Both the position numbers and the translations under genes were made by a program. A stretch of DNA of 64,000 nucleotides from a bacterium MS4 (lineage in GTDB: Bacteria; Bacillota; Clostridia; Oscillospirales; Acutalibacteraceae): positions 986,920 to 1,050,919 of the forward strand of contig CCFG01000017.1 in the NCBI GenBank assembly GCA_000752215.1. The letters are read 5' to 3'. Positions 25,945 to 36,181 of this stretch are shown here, in pieces (position 1 is the stretch's first letter; each line of letters begins with the position of its first letter). The notes below the pieces were generated by a model. It saw only the letters and a program-made list of their open reading frames with translations, did not search any database and was not told the DNA's origin.

Positions 25945-26604
25945 ATGAAACCTATTTATGATCTGATTATTTTTGACCTGGACGGCACACTGACCAATTC
26001 CGAACCCGGCATTACCAGCTCGGTAAAATATGCCCTTGAAAAAATGGGACAGCCGGTGCCTGACATTTCCATCCTGCGCAAATTCATCGGCCCGCCGCAG
26101 TGGCACAGCTTTGTCCATTACTGCGGACTGACTGAGGAGCAGACCGCGCAGGCAGTCAAAAATTACCGCGAAATATACGAGGTCTCCGGAGCGTTCCAAA
26201 ACAAGCCCTACCCCGGCATGATCGATTTTCTGGAGGAGCTGCGGGCAAACGGCGCCACACTTGCCGTCGCCACCACCAAGCCAGCCAGAATCACCAGCCG
26301 CGTGCTGGACTATTTTGACATGACAAAATATTTCGCCCACGTTTCCGGCCCGGACGATTCGGAGCGCAGCGGCGACAAGAGCGTCCTCATCAACTCCTGT
26401 CTGGACGCCTGTCATGTGAAGCCGGACCGCGCCGTCATGATCGGCGACACGGTGTACGATACGGTGGGCGCCCGGAATTCCGCCACCAACTTTATCGGCG
26501 TTCTGTACGGCTTCGGCACCCAGGAAGACATGCAGGCACAGGGCGGCAAAGTTTTTGCCCGCGATATCGACGAGCTGAGAGGCATGCTTTTAAAGGATTC
26601 CTGA
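25945..26604 (+). CDS. HAD-superfamily phosphatase, phosphoglycolate phosphatase-like
   Basis: A 219-residue HAD hydrolase with an alpha-helical cap (subclass IA). Motif I is IIFDLDGTLTNSE (nucleophile D11), motif II VATTKP near residue 112, the lysine of motif III around 150-160, and motif IV GDTVYDTVGARNS near 172. It resembles Gph/PpaX/5'-nucleotidase-type enzymes. It probably clears a phosphorylated metabolite; the substrate cannot be fixed. It follows the thioesterase gene by 12 bases. Confidence 0.9.
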   Translation: MKPIYDLIIFDLDGTLTNSEPGITSSVKYALEKMGQPVPDISILRKFIGPPQWHSFVHYCGLTEEQTAQAVKNYREIYEVSGAFQNKPYPGMIDFLEELRANGATLAVATTKPARITSRVLDYFDMTKYFAHVSGPDDSERSGDKSVLINSCLDACHVKPDRAVMIGDTVYDTVGARNSATNFIGVLYGFGTQEDMQAQGGKVFARDIDELRGMLLKDS

Positions 26605-26621
26605 ATCCGACGGAATTCCCC

Positions 26622-26650
26622 TTGACAAACCGGGCTTCTTAGGGTATGCT
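26622..26650 (+). promoter_or_regulatory. Promoter of the TPP riboswitch-thiT transcript
   Basis: TTGACA (26622-26627), exactly 17 bases, TATGCT (26645-26650). Confidence 0.8.
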
Positions 26651-26667
26651 GGACATAAGAACTGAAT

Positions 26668-26762
26668 ATACAGGGGCGCTGAGTAACCTCGGCTGAGATG
26701 AAGCGAACTGACGTTTATGTCCCTTAAACCTGATCTGGATAATGCCAGCGTAGGAAAAGATG
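26668..26762 (+). promoter_or_regulatory. TPP (thiamine pyrophosphate) riboswitch
   Basis: The THI-element core is complete: GGGGCGCTGAG, then GGCTGAGATGAAG, then CCCTTAAACCTGATCTGGAT and AATGCCAGCGTAGGAAA. It is followed at once by a terminator hairpin, so bound TPP should end transcription before the thiamine transporter gene. Confidence 0.97.
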
Positions 26763-26770
26763 ATTTTTAA

Positions 26771-26797
26771 CGCTCTGTGGCATCACAGGGCGTTTTT
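26771..26797 (+). terminator. Riboswitch-controlled terminator
   Basis: CGCTCTGTG (26771-26779), loop, CACAGGGCG (26784-26792), TTTTT. It is the expression platform of the TPP riboswitch. Confidence 0.9.
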
Positions 26798-26854
26798 ATT
26801 TTCCCTCAGGTAATTTTTCAATTTCAGTTCCATATAATTGACTGGAGGGTAATT

Positions 26855-27427
26855 ATGAGAAAGAACACGACCGTTATCCTTGTGGAATGCGCGCTGATGA
26901 TCGCGATGTCCACCGTACTGAGCATGTTCAAGATTTTTGAGCTGCCGCAGGGAGGCTCCGTTACCTGTGCGAGCTTGGTCCCGCTGGTGCTGGTTTCTTA
27001 CCGGCACGGGCTGAAGTGGGGTATTTCCACCGCATTTGCGCACAGCCTGCTGCAGATGGTTCTCCAGTTCAGTGCGCCGCCGGTAAACACCTTCGGGGCG
27101 TTCGCCGGTGTCGTTTTGCTGGACTATGTTCTGGCGTTCACCGTTTTGGGTGCCGCCGCTTTCTTCGGCAAGCCGTTTAAAAACAGGGCTGCCAGCGTCG
27201 CCGTCGGTTCCGTGGCCGCTGTGTTTCTGCGGTTTCTCTGCAGCTTTTTGTCCGGAATCCTGATCTGGGGCGGCTACGCGCCGGAAGGCACGCCGGTCTG
27301 GATTTATTCCTTAACCTACAACGGCAGCTATATGCTTCCCGAAGCGGTCATCACCGCCGTTGTCGCGGTCGTGCTGATCCGGGTCCTTGACCGTGTGGAG
27401 CACCGTGCTCCCGGAAACGCATCCTGA
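26855..27427 (+). CDS. thiT: Thiamine transporter ThiT (ECF S component)
   Basis: A 190-residue, six-helix substrate-binding subunit of an energy-coupling-factor importer for thiamine. The start LVECALMIAMSTVLSMFKIFELPQ and the helix-6 region WIYSLTYNGSYMLPEAVITA match ThiT, including the Trp/Tyr/Asn residues that line the thiamine site. No ATPase or EcfT gene is adjacent, as expected when the energising module is shared. ATG 26855 with CTGGAGGG 4 bases upstream. Control by the upstream TPP riboswitch supports the substrate assignment. Confidence 0.95.
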   Translation: MRKNTTVILVECALMIAMSTVLSMFKIFELPQGGSVTCASLVPLVLVSYRHGLKWGISTAFAHSLLQMVLQFSAPPVNTFGAFAGVVLLDYVLAFTVLGAAAFFGKPFKNRAASVAVGSVAAVFLRFLCSFLSGILIWGGYAPEGTPVWIYSLTYNGSYMLPEAVITAVVAVVLIRVLDRVEHRAPGNAS

Positions 27428-27451
27428 AACAGGAATAACATCTGAAAAGGA

Positions 27452-27491
27452 AAGCATGAAGCGCGGGGTTCCGTCCTTCATGCTTTTTTTA
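27452..27491 (+). terminator. Terminator after thiT
   Basis: AAGCATGAAG and CTTCATGCTT with a 13-base loop, then TTTTT. Confidence 0.9.
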
Positions 27492-27518
27492 TCGCTTCCA
27501 GTGTTTTTTCCACCCCTG

Positions 27519-27586
27519 CGGCAATTCCATTTCAGTTTGCGGGACAAAACGCAAACTTGTTGCAGAATCAACTGGAAATGATGTAA
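27519..27586. repeat. 66-base interspersed repeat, copy A
   Basis: It starts GCAATTCCATTTCAG, contains the hairpin TTTGCG-N8-CGCAAA and ends with TTGTTGCAGAATCAACTGG and AAATGATGTAA. By my count it matches copy B (53772-53840) at about 55 of 66 positions. Confidence 0.75.
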
Positions 27587-27724
27587 CCCATCCCATTTTA
27601 TACAAAGCGAAAATAAGCAGTTTTCATAAAACGGGAGGAGGCAGGAGGTGCGTATCTATTTACCATACGGGAACATTTTTGTGGTATACTATTCCATAGA
27701 ACCCATGAAACGAGGCTATGCCGG

Positions 27725-28519
27725 GTGACGATTCTTCGAACGGGGTCAAAAAATAAAAAAACCGGCCCCCCGCCGGAAATAACCGCCGCCGACCTGCCGG
27801 AAACGGCAGGTCCGACGCTCCGCGACCGGCTTCTGGGCGGGGCCGTGCTTCTTGCGGCCATGGGGCTGTTCCTCTGGCTCACGGTCGTTCTGTGCAGACC
27901 GCTTCTGTCGCTGCTCCGGGACCCCGACCGGTTTGAAAGCTTTATCCGCAGCCGGGGCGCGATGGGCCGCGCCGCGTTCCTGGGCATCCAGATTCTGCAG
28001 GGCTTTCTCCCCATCCCGCTGGAACTGACGACTATCGCGGGCGGCTACGCCTTCGGGCGGGTGCAGGGCAGCCTGCTGACCCTCTGCTCGGTGGTGATCT
28101 CCACCACCATCATCTTTTATTTCACCCGGATATTCGGCCACCGGCTGATCGGCCTGTTCTTCACCCCCGCCCAGCGGAAACACATCCGCTACCTGCGCAG
28201 CCCCAAATCGCGCGATACCCTTTACTGGATCGTTTTCCTGATTCCCGGAATGCCCAAGCGCCTGTTCGTGTTTTCCGCCGGGCTTGTGCCGCAGGATTTC
28301 GGCAAATTCCTGTTGATCTCCACCCTTGCGCGCATTCCGTCCCTGCTGGCCTGTTCCTTCGGGGGCTGGGCGCTCTTCAGCGGCAATTACACACAGGCCG
28401 CCGTCCTCTTTGCAGCGACCGGCGTACTGAGCGCCGCGGGCTACCTGCTGTACCGCGCCGTTGCCAAGCATCCCAATAAAAAGAGTCGGATTTCCGTGCT
28501 GAAAAAGAAAGAACGGTAA
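27725..28519 (+). CDS. TVP38/TMEM64 (VTT/DedA-like) membrane protein
   Basis: A 264-residue inner-membrane protein with a charged N-terminus (about 35 residues) and five or six hydrophobic segments. The VTT/SNARE-associated signature is seen in FLPIPLELTTIAGGYAFGRVQG (about residues 97-118), with the re-entrant-loop style glycine and proline pattern, and LIPGMPKRLFVFSAGLVP near 177. Family members are linked to lipid carrier or lipid transport; the role here is unknown. GTG start at 27725 with ACGAGG upstream; a TATACT lies at about 27684. Single-gene unit. Confidence 0.85.
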   Translation: MTILRTGSKNKKTGPPPEITAADLPETAGPTLRDRLLGGAVLLAAMGLFLWLTVVLCRPLLSLLRDPDRFESFIRSRGAMGRAAFLGIQILQGFLPIPLELTTIAGGYAFGRVQGSLLTLCSVVISTTIIFYFTRIFGHRLIGLFFTPAQRKHIRYLRSPKSRDTLYWIVFLIPGMPKRLFVFSAGLVPQDFGKFLLISTLARIPSLLACSFGGWALFSGNYTQAAVLFAATGVLSAAGYLLYRAVAKHPNKKSRISVLKKKER

Positions 28520-28546
28520 TTTATCCATTTAAACCACTAAAATGCC

Positions 28547-28575
28547 TTGACTCATAACGGTAAAAAACATATAAT
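28547..28575 (+). promoter_or_regulatory. Promoter of the ilvBNC operon
   Basis: TTGACT (28547-28552), exactly 17 bases, TATAAT (28570-28575). Transcription should start near 28582, giving a leader of nearly 300 nt. Confidence 0.85.
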
Positions 28576-28585
28576 AATTAGAAAC

Positions 28586-28852
28586 ACATCCGGCGGCGTC
28601 CAGTGTTCCGGAAGGGTTGACTCCCTAGTCTGGACCTGCCGGCCCAGGCTTCCGCCTGCCAATCCCCTCGGGGTGGGGGCTGGGTTGAGGAAAAACTGGC
28701 AGGCTGTCAACCGCACGCACCTGCGAGGCCATACACATGGCCCCCCACAAAAGCATTCTGGAGCAGAACGCTACCCGATCGCACATACCTGCGGTGGCAC
28801 CCGACAGGCAAGAGAAAAAATATGGCCCGATTCCCATTGGAGCCGCCGGAAC
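28586..28852 (+). promoter_or_regulatory. Large structured leader RNA of ilvB, class not recognised
   Basis: The leader folds back on itself. The closing stem is TCCGGCGGC-G-TCC (28589-28601) with GGAGCCGCCGGA (28839-28850). Inside lie GGTTGAC (28615-28621) with GTCAACC (28706-28712), continued by CCTGCC (28635-28640) with GGCAGG (28698-28703) and small G+C hairpins; then GGCCAT/ATGGCC (28727-28742) and AGCATTCTG/CAGAACGCT (28752-28772). There is no T-box sequence on this strand, no recognised riboswitch core and no obvious leader peptide or terminator. The closing stem ends 14 bases before the ilvB ribosome site, so control of translation is plausible. Confidence 0.7.
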
Positions 28853-28878
28853 GAATCAATTATAAGAGGTGACTGTTT

Positions 28879-30504
28879 TTGATAAGCGGAGCAGAAATGA
28901 TGGCGGAATGCCTAAAAAACGAAAACGTGCAGATCGCCTTCGGATATCCCGGAGCAGCGATCTGTCCCTTCCTGGATTACCTATATCGCTCGCCGATCAA
29001 AAACGTTCTGGTGCGCGAGGAGCAGAACGCCGCCCATGAGGCGAGCGGCTACGCCCGCGCTAGCGGGAAACCCGGCGTCTGCGTCGCGACCAGCGGGCCT
29101 GGCGCGACCAACCTGATTACCGGCATTGCGACGGCCTATATGGATTCCATCCCGCTGATCGTCATCACGGGGCAGGTCAGCTCCGAGCTTCTGGGCCGCG
29201 ACGTGTTCCAGGAAGCGGACATCACCGGCGCCTGCGAGCCGTTCACCAAGCATTCCTATCTGGTGAAAAGCGCCGCGGACCTTCCGCGGATTTTCAAGGA
29301 AGCCTTTCATATCGCTTCCACCGGCCGCCCGGGACCGGTTTTGATCGACGTTCCGGTGGATATTCAGATGGAAGAGGTACCGGAATTCGTCTACCCGCAG
29401 AAGGCAAACATCATCGGGTACAAGCCCCGTACCACGGGACATGCCATGCAGGTCAAAAAGGCGCTCGCGGCCATGGCCGAAGCGAAGCGCCCCGTCCTTG
29501 TCTGCGGCGGCGGCGTCGTGCTTGCCGGGGCGCGGGACGAGCTGGTCGCCTTTGCGCAAAGCAGCGGAATCCCGGTGGTTTCCACCATGATGGGTATCGG
29601 CGTGGTCCCCATGGACAGCCCGCTGTACCTCGGCATGATCGGGATGCACGGCCACAAAAACGCCAACCGCGCCATGCATGAGGCCGATTTGATCATCCTC
29701 TGCGGCGCGAGGGTCGGCGACCGGGCGGTGTCCGCGCCGGAGCAGATGGGAGAAAAAGCAACCATTATCCACATCGATATCGACCCCGCCGAAATCGGCA
29801 AAAATGTGACCGCCCATATCCCCATCGTCGGCGACATCCGGTTGGTGCTGCGCGATTTTATCGAGCAGAGCGCCGTTTCCGTTCCGAAGGAATGGATCGA
29901 CGCCGTACTGCGGTATAAAAAAGAATTCGTTCCGGGCGGAGAACCGGACAACAGCAGCGGTTTTGTGGAGCCACGCTCCTTTATGCGCGTGCTTTCCTCT
30001 CTGATGGAGGAGGACGCGATTTTGACCGCCGACGTCGGCCAGAACCAGATCTGGGCCGCGCGCAATTTCAACGTAAAGGAAGGCCGGTTCCTGACCTCCG
30101 GCGGGCTGGGGACCATGGGCTACGCGCTCCCCGCCGCCATCGGCGCAAAGCTGGCCAAGCCCCGCCGCCAGGTGCTGTGCATCTGCGGCGACGGTTCCTT
30201 CCAGATGGCCATGTGCGAGCTGGGCACGCTCTGTCAGAATGATGTAAATATCAAGATGATCGTGATGCAGAACGACCGGCTGGGCATGGTGAAGGAAATA
30301 CAGGACAACAAGTACGGCAGCCGCTACGCGATGACCCTGCTGCAGGGCAACCCCGATTTCGTGAAAATTGCGGAAGCTTACGGCATTCCCGCGGCGATCG
30401 CCACCTCCAACGGGGAAGCGGAGCGCCTGGCCAAAGAAATGTTCGCGTCCGACAGGGCTTTTATCCTGGTGTGCCGGGTCAACCCCGACGCGCCCACGAT
30501 ATAG
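28879..30504 (+). CDS. ilvB: Acetolactate synthase large subunit
   Basis: A 541-residue TPP-dependent enzyme condensing two pyruvates to acetolactate, or pyruvate with 2-ketobutyrate, the first common step in valine, leucine and isoleucine synthesis. Seen: the catalytic glutamate in VREEQNAAHEASGYAR (residues 45-60), SGPGATNLITGIATAY, VFQEADITGACEPFTKHSY (FAD-proximal) and the TPP/Mg motif CGDGSFQMAMCELGTL near 435. TTG start at 28879 after AAGAGGTG with a 7-base gap. First gene of ilvB-ilvN-ilvC behind a structured leader. Confidence 0.96.
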   Translation: MISGAEMMAECLKNENVQIAFGYPGAAICPFLDYLYRSPIKNVLVREEQNAAHEASGYARASGKPGVCVATSGPGATNLITGIATAYMDSIPLIVITGQVSSELLGRDVFQEADITGACEPFTKHSYLVKSAADLPRIFKEAFHIASTGRPGPVLIDVPVDIQMEEVPEFVYPQKANIIGYKPRTTGHAMQVKKALAAMAEAKRPVLVCGGGVVLAGARDELVAFAQSSGIPVVSTMMGIGVVPMDSPLYLGMIGMHGHKNANRAMHEADLIILCGARVGDRAVSAPEQMGEKATIIHIDIDPAEIGKNVTAHIPIVGDIRLVLRDFIEQSAVSVPKEWIDAVLRYKKEFVPGGEPDNSSGFVEPRSFMRVLSSLMEEDAILTADVGQNQIWAARNFNVKEGRFLTSGGLGTMGYALPAAIGAKLAKPRRQVLCICGDGSFQMAMCELGTLCQNDVNIKMIVMQNDRLGMVKEIQDNKYGSRYAMTLLQGNPDFVKIAEAYGIPAAIATSNGEAERLAKEMFASDRAFILVCRVNPDAPTI

Positions 30505-30517
30505 GGAGGGCAGGAAA

Positions 30518-31018
30518 ATGAAATACACCCTTTCGATTTTAGTTGAAAACCAGCCCGGCGTCCTCTCAAAGGTGTCCGGCCTGTTTTCCCGCCGCGGCTT
30601 CAACATTGACAGTTTAGCCGTCGGCATTACCGAGGACCCCGCCATTTCCCGCATTACCATTGTGGTGAACGGCGACGAATATATTGTGGAGCAGGTGGAA
30701 AAGCAGCTCAACAAGCTGATTCCCGTCATCAAGGTCAAGGTGCTGCAGCCCGACCTGTTCATCAGCTGCGAGCTGTCGCTGATCAAGGTGAACTGCCCGA
30801 CAAAGCAGCGCGCCGAAATCATGAAGATCGTCGAGCTGATGCACGCCCAGATCGTGGACGTGGCCACCACCTCGCTGACCATCCAGCTGACGGACAACGA
30901 CGAGCGCACCCAGACGCTCATCAGCCTTTTAAAGCCCTACGGCATCAAGGAAATCGTCCGCGCGGGCACCCTGGCCATTGAAAAAGGCCCCACCACCGCC
31001 CGCAAACAGAACAGCTGA
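30518..31018 (+). CDS. ilvN: Acetolactate synthase small (regulatory) subunit
   Basis: A 166-residue ACT-domain protein that activates the large subunit and confers feedback inhibition by valine. Seen: the ACT start TLSILVENQPGVLSKVSGLF with RRGFNIDSLAVG (residues 4-36) and the C-terminal ALS_ss_C domain (ELMHAQIVDVATTSLTIQLT). ATG 30518 with GGGAGGG 9 bases upstream and 13 bases after ilvB. The N-terminal extension of the longer frame overlaps ilvB and is rejected. Confidence 0.96.
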   Translation: MKYTLSILVENQPGVLSKVSGLFSRRGFNIDSLAVGITEDPAISRITIVVNGDEYIVEQVEKQLNKLIPVIKVKVLQPDLFISCELSLIKVNCPTKQRAEIMKIVELMHAQIVDVATTSLTIQLTDNDERTQTLISLLKPYGIKEIVRAGTLAIEKGPTTARKQNS

Positions 31019-32101
<1,083 letters not shown>

Positions 32102-32243
32102 TTTCACGATTTAAAACATATAATCAAAAAGGCATGGATTCCGCCGCATCTTTTTCCGGGGCATCTTACGATACGGGAACCTGTTTCCGATGCCGTGTGG
32201 AAAGACGGCGGAATATTTTTGACGAATGAAGGGAGCCATTGTT

Positions 32244-33005
32244 ATGTGGGACAGAGGGATTCTGAAATCCAATGCAAAAATCGCGCTGGGAGGACGGTAC
32301 TGGACCGCATTCGGCGTATCGCTGCTTGCCGCGGCTATTATTGAAGGATTTTCATGGTCGACAAGACGGTTCACGGTCAGCTTTGACAACCTGCCGTGGA
32401 ACGAAGGAATCGCGTCCGTTATGGCCATAGTGCTCAGCCTGTCCGCGATCCTGATTGCCCTGATCGGCTTTCTTTATTACGTCTTCGTTGCTCTGCCGGT
32501 CACGATCGGTGAAAGCCGGTATTACGTGCACAACCATTTCGGCGCGTCGGATTTCGGCACGCTGTTCAGCAGCTTCCGCTACGGCTACGTCAACAGCGCC
32601 GCCGCCATGCTCGTTACGGAAATCTTTATAGGGCTCTGGTATCTTCTGCTGATTATCCCCGGTATTATCAAACAGCTGGAATATTCCATGGTGAAGTATC
32701 TTCTTGCGGATAACCCCAACCTGACGGGCAGCCGCGCAAGGGAACTCAGCCGCATCCTGACAAACGGCGAAAAAGGCGCGATTTTCGTGCTGGGCCTTTC
32801 CTTTATCGGGTGGTACCTGCTCGGGGCCATCTGCTTCGGCGTGGGGATTTTATTTGTGAATCCCTATTATCAGGCTACCATGGCGGAGCTTTACATCTTC
32901 CTGCGCGACCGCGCGATCCAGACCCATCAGATCGACCCGGCAGAGCTGGGGCTGGTTCCCCCGGCCGGACCGTTTTACAATCCGGAAAATCCCCCCATCC
33001 TGTAA
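32244..33005 (+). CDS. DUF975-family membrane protein
   Basis: A 253-residue integral membrane protein with about five hydrophobic segments. The N-terminal MWDRGILKSNAKIALGGRYW and the motif LPVTIGESRYY with WYLLLIIPGIIKQLEYSMVKYLLADNP are the DUF975 signatures. No function is known to me. ATG 32244 with GGGAGCC 6 bases upstream is preferred to ATG 32226. It stands alone between ilvC and a gene-free kilobase. Confidence 0.83.
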   Translation: MWDRGILKSNAKIALGGRYWTAFGVSLLAAAIIEGFSWSTRRFTVSFDNLPWNEGIASVMAIVLSLSAILIALIGFLYYVFVALPVTIGESRYYVHNHFGASDFGTLFSSFRYGYVNSAAAMLVTEIFIGLWYLLLIIPGIIKQLEYSMVKYLLADNPNLTGSRARELSRILTNGEKGAIFVLGLSFIGWYLLGAICFGVGILFVNPYYQATMAELYIFLRDRAIQTHQIDPAELGLVPPAGPFYNPENPPIL

Positions 33006-33196
33006 GGCCGTTCCTTGCAGGACAGGGAAATCGGAATTTTTTATAACGCAAAAGACGGCGGGCCGCGCAAACCAGGGGGACACTTTCCCGGAATGCACGT
33101 CCGCCGCCTTTCTTGTCCGCAAGGCACAAAAAACGCCGTACAGGAAAAATTTCCATATACAACGTCATCAAAGTGCCGCGAACCCAAGATACCCCC

Positions 33197-33225
33197 TGTA
33201 CAAAATGAAAAACAGGCGGTATAAT
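33197..33225 (+). promoter_or_regulatory. Promoter of a small RNA candidate
   Basis: TGTACA (33197-33202), exactly 17 bases, TATAAT (33220-33225), in a region without a downstream gene on this strand. Confidence 0.65.
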
Positions 33226-33230
33226 AGTAA

Positions 33231-33326
33231 CCGCAGAGCGCTGAGTATTCAGCTGTGTATGGAGCTTGGACTCCGTATGCAGGGCGGTTGGTATTCCCGT
33301 ACCTTCCGCCTGCTTTGCACTTTTTA
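33231..33326 (+). ncRNA. Small RNA candidate of about 95 nt with three hairpins
   Basis: Behind a promoter the sequence folds into GCTGA-gtat-TCAGC (33240-33253), TATGGAG-N6-CTCCGTA (33258-33277) and a long terminal hairpin, GCAGGGCGG...GGTA...TACC...CCGCCTGC (33279-33313), then TTTGCACTTTTT. There is no open frame with a ribosome site. I do not recognise the family. The second hairpin loop shows GGA, so binding by CsrA could be considered, but that is speculative. Confidence 0.5.
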
Positions 33327-33409
33327 TTCGTGCCTTACACGTTGATTATAGCGCGTTTTTCAGGGATGCGCAATATCAATTGCAAATATTCTCCAAAATT
33401 TTCAAATTG

Positions 33410-33440
33410 GGCCGCCATGTTTCAACATGACGGCTCTTTA
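33410..33440 (+). terminator. Terminator-like hairpin
   Basis: GCCG-C-CATGTT with AACATG-A-CGGC followed by TCTTTATT. It may back up the small RNA. Confidence 0.5.
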
Positions 33441-34007
33441 TTGGACCATGCGGTCGGCGGGCGCCTACGGCGATGCTTCCAATTTACTTACGTTCAATCG
33501 GAGTCTGATGCTTCGAAACTCCTTCCGTCGCGTCGAGCGCGCCACCTCCCTCACGGAGGGAGGCAGGGATTCGGCACCCCGAGGGAGTTTAATCCCAATT
33601 TCCGTATCCCCCGTCAATGAAAACCACGAAGGTATCGTATTTCATAACGGCACTTTGGGGATACCTGGGGGTGCAGGGGGATTTTATGGGACCCTCACGT
33701 CGGGAATTAAAAATCCCCCTGCGCGTCCTTTGCCTACTTTCGTACAAGATCGAAAGTAGGGGCCCGCCCGGCCTGAGGGCAGAGCTGACGATCAACTCCC
33801 ACTTGCGGCGATGCACTAATGAAGCAGGCGGAGACTCCTTCCAGCACGAACCATGCGGTCGGCAAGCGCCCACGGCGGCGCTCTCAGACAGTTATCTGTT
33901 GAATTGCGGTGATACGCTTCCAGCGCGACGGAGGGAGTAAAAGCTTCCGGGTTTCTATAAAACTCCCTTAGTCAGGCTACGCCTGCCAGCTCCCTCGAAG
34001 AGGGAGC
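33441..34007. repeat. Composite interspersed repeat, copy R3
   Basis: The longest copy. Left module 33441-33572 (ACCATGCGGTCGG, GGCGATGCTTCCAATT, palindrome CTCCCTCACGGAGGGAG) matches the reverse of 60470-60602. The core 33601-33815 matches 8431-8645, with stems 33673-33685/33710-33722 and 33733-33742/33751-33760. The right end is a TAGTCAGGCTACGCCTGCCAG block and CTCCCTCGAAGAGGGAG. With the small RNA it explains the gene-free interval 33006-34087; 33006-33190 holds only a weak GGCGG/CCGCC hairpin. Confidence 0.85.
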
Positions 34008-34033
34008 CGAAACAGCGGGAATCTATACAAGCC

Positions 34034-34072
34034 GGAAAGGGCCGCCATGCTGAGCATGGCGGCCCTTTCCCT
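34034..34072. terminator. Strong terminator after the chemoreceptor gene
   Basis: A perfect 17-base-pair stem (GGAAAGGGCCGCCATGC with GCATGGCGGCCCTTTCC) with loop TGA, immediately downstream of the chemoreceptor stop. Confidence 0.85.
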
Positions 34073-34087
34073 TCTGCAAAATATCTT

Positions 34088-36181
34088 TCATCCGTATTTT
34101 TCAACTACCGTGGGAAAGCTTTCAGCCGTCCCCTTGGATTCCGATGAGGAGGCCTTCAGCGGGACGACCGCGGCGGCCTTTTTCGCCGCGCCCTCTCTCA
34201 GGCGGAATTTCGCCGCAAGCGTGCGCAGACGCCGGGCCTGTGCGGACAGGTCCTGGCTGACCGCCGCGTTTTCCTCCGACGTCGCGGAATTCGTCTGTAC
34301 CACCTGCGCGATCTGTTCGATCCCCTGCGTGACCTGCTCCACGGCGGCGGCTTCGTCGCCGGTCGCCTCTGAAATTTCCGAAATCAGCCCGGCGGACTCG
34401 CTTGTCCGGGTTCTGATGTGCTGGAAGGACTCCGCGGTGGAATTCGCGACCGTCATTCCGTTATTGACCAGCGAAATCGTGTTCTCGATCAGTTTTGCGG
34501 TCTGGCCCGCGGCCTGCGCGCTCTTTCCGGCCAGATTCCGCACTTCGTCCGCGACAACAGAGAAGCCCTTGCCCGCCGCCCCGGCCCTTGCCGCTTCCAC
34601 GGCGGCGTTCAGCGCCAGAATATTGGTCTGGAACGCAATGTCCTCGATCGTTTTGATGATTTTCCGGATTTCCGCCGATGCCGAATGGATATCGTTCATG
34701 GCCGACAGCATTTGCTCGATATCGCGGTTGCCCTTTTCCACCGCCGTGGTGGATTCCTTCGCAATGGAACTGGCGACCGCCGCGTTTTTCGCGGTTTTCT
34801 GTATCTGGCCGGAAATTTCGGAAATGGTGGCGGAAAGCTGTTCCGTCGCGCCCGCCTGTTCCGAAGCGCCCTGAGAAAGCGCCGCCGCCCCGCTCGAAAT
34901 CTGCTCCGAACGGAGGGAAACGGATTCCGCCGCGTGGTCAATGTCGGAAAACACCCCGTTCAGCGAATCGACGATCTGGTCAAGCGCGCTCTTGATCTCG
35001 GAGAAGTCGCCCAGATACTGCATTTGGGTCTTTACCGTCAGATCGCCTTTGGAAACCGCGTTCAGCACCTCGGAAATTTCCCCGATATACATTTGCAGGC
35101 TGCTGAGCGTGTTTTCAAGCGCCCCGGCCACCTGACCGACCTCGTCCTTTGTGTCGACCGTCAGTTTTACGGCGTCCTTGTTGCTGATGCCGATTTCCCC
35201 ATGCTCCATGTTGTTGGCCAGCGTCACGACCTGACCGAGCGGCTTTTTGACTCGCTTGCGGACGATCCTGCCCAAAATCACGGTGGCGATCACCATGACC
35301 ACCAGCGCCGCTCCGATTGAAACGGCCACGGTCTGCATGGAGCGCTGTTCCGTCGCCGCAATGCTTTTTCCGGTGAACATCGCGCCGATCGCCTTTCCGT
35401 CAAACCCCAGAATCGGGACATAATTCACCATCATGGAAGTATCCATCACGTCCATTTTTCCGGTATAATTCTGCTTTCCGGTCAGAACCTTCTGCGCGAC
35501 CGCCGCGTCCATTTTCGTGCCCGTTTGGCGCTTCTGGTCCTTTATCAGGGTGGTGTTGACGCGCTCGTCCCCATAATACACCGCGAAGTCGCAGCCCGTG
35601 TACCGCTTGAGCTGGTCAATGACGCTGTGATCCTCCAGCGACTGCACTGTGGAAATCATACCGATCAGGTTCCCGTACCGCTGCACCGGCGTGCCGCAGC
35701 AGATGCTGAGCGTCTTGCCGGAAACCGCCTCGTTTACGACCACGCTCTTCCCCTTCATGGCTTCCCGCACATGATTGAGCTTTGAAAAGTCCGGAAGGTC
35801 GAAATCGGTGGTTGTGGAGTACAGCACGTTACCCTGCACGTCCGTCAGAAAGGCATAGCTGATGTTGTAGGCCTTCACCCGGTTTTTCATGGATTCTACA
35901 ATACTGTACTGGTTGCCCCCGGCCACCGCGTTCAGAAAATCGGCGTCCTGGGACAGCTCCTGTCCCGCCTGTCTCAGGCTTGCCTCATAATTGGACAGGA
36001 TATTCTCCAGCCCCTGCATGGCGGTTTGATTCTGTTCCTCATAGGTATCCTCGAAAATCCGGCCCGTAAACAGGGAATTGATGGACACGACAACGGCCAG
36101 AGCGACCGCCAGCGTCCCGATAAAAAACACCGACAAGAGAGTACCTAAACTGTTTTTCCGAATTTTCCCTCTGCTTTTCAA
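34088..36181 (-). CDS. Methyl-accepting chemotaxis protein
   Basis: A transmembrane chemoreceptor of nearly 700 residues. Layout: helix 1 (about 12-38), an extracellular Cache-type sensor (about 40-275), helix 2 (about 280-305), HAMP, then a long coiled-coil signalling domain whose hairpin tip is [20 protein letters not shown] with [19 protein letters not shown]. Methylation-type Glu/Gln heptads flank it. There is no C-terminal CheR-docking pentapeptide. The GTG at 36190 lies directly against GAGGA; the TTG at 36181 is better spaced and is used here, a difference of three codons. It lies next to a Cache-type diguanylate cyclase on the same strand. Ligand unknown. Confidence 0.95.
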   Translation of the reverse strand: MKSRGKIRKNSLGTLLSVFFIGTLAVALAVVVSINSLFTGRIFEDTYEEQNQTAMQGLENILSNYEASLRQAGQELSQDADFLNAVAGGNQYSIVESMKNRVKAYNISYAFLTDVQGNVLYSTTTDFDLPDFSKLNHVREAMKGKSVVVNEAVSGKTLSICCGTPVQRYGNLIGMISTVQSLEDHSVIDQLKRYTGCDFAVYYGDERVNTTLIKDQKRQTGTKMDAAVAQKVLTGKQNYTGKMDVMDTSMMVNYVPILGFDGKAIGAMFTGKSIAATEQRSMQTVAVSIGAALVVMVIATVILGRIVRKRVKKPLGQVVTLANNMEHGEIGISNKDAVKLTVDTKDEVGQVAGALENTLSSLQMYIGEISEVLNAVSKGDLTVKTQMQYLGDFSEIKSALDQIVDSLNGVFSDIDHAAESVSLRSEQISSGAAALSQGASEQAGATEQLSATISEISGQIQKTAKNAAVASSIAKESTTAVEKGNRDIEQMLSAMNDIHSASAEIRKIIKTIEDIAFQTNILALNAAVEAARAGAAGKGFSVVADEVRNLAGKSAQAAGQTAKLIENTISLVNNGMTVANSTAESFQHIRTRTSESAGLISEISEATGDEAAAVEQVTQGIEQIAQVVQTNSATSEENAAVSQDLSAQARRLRTLAAKFRLREGAAKKAAAVVPLKASSSESKGTAESFPTVVEKYG

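Noticed and set aside
28790..28803. T-box-like string on the minus strand (GGGTGCCACCGCA)
   Set aside because: It is on the wrong strand for ilvB, the key UGGN is UGCC, and no tRNA-responsive gene lies downstream on that strand.
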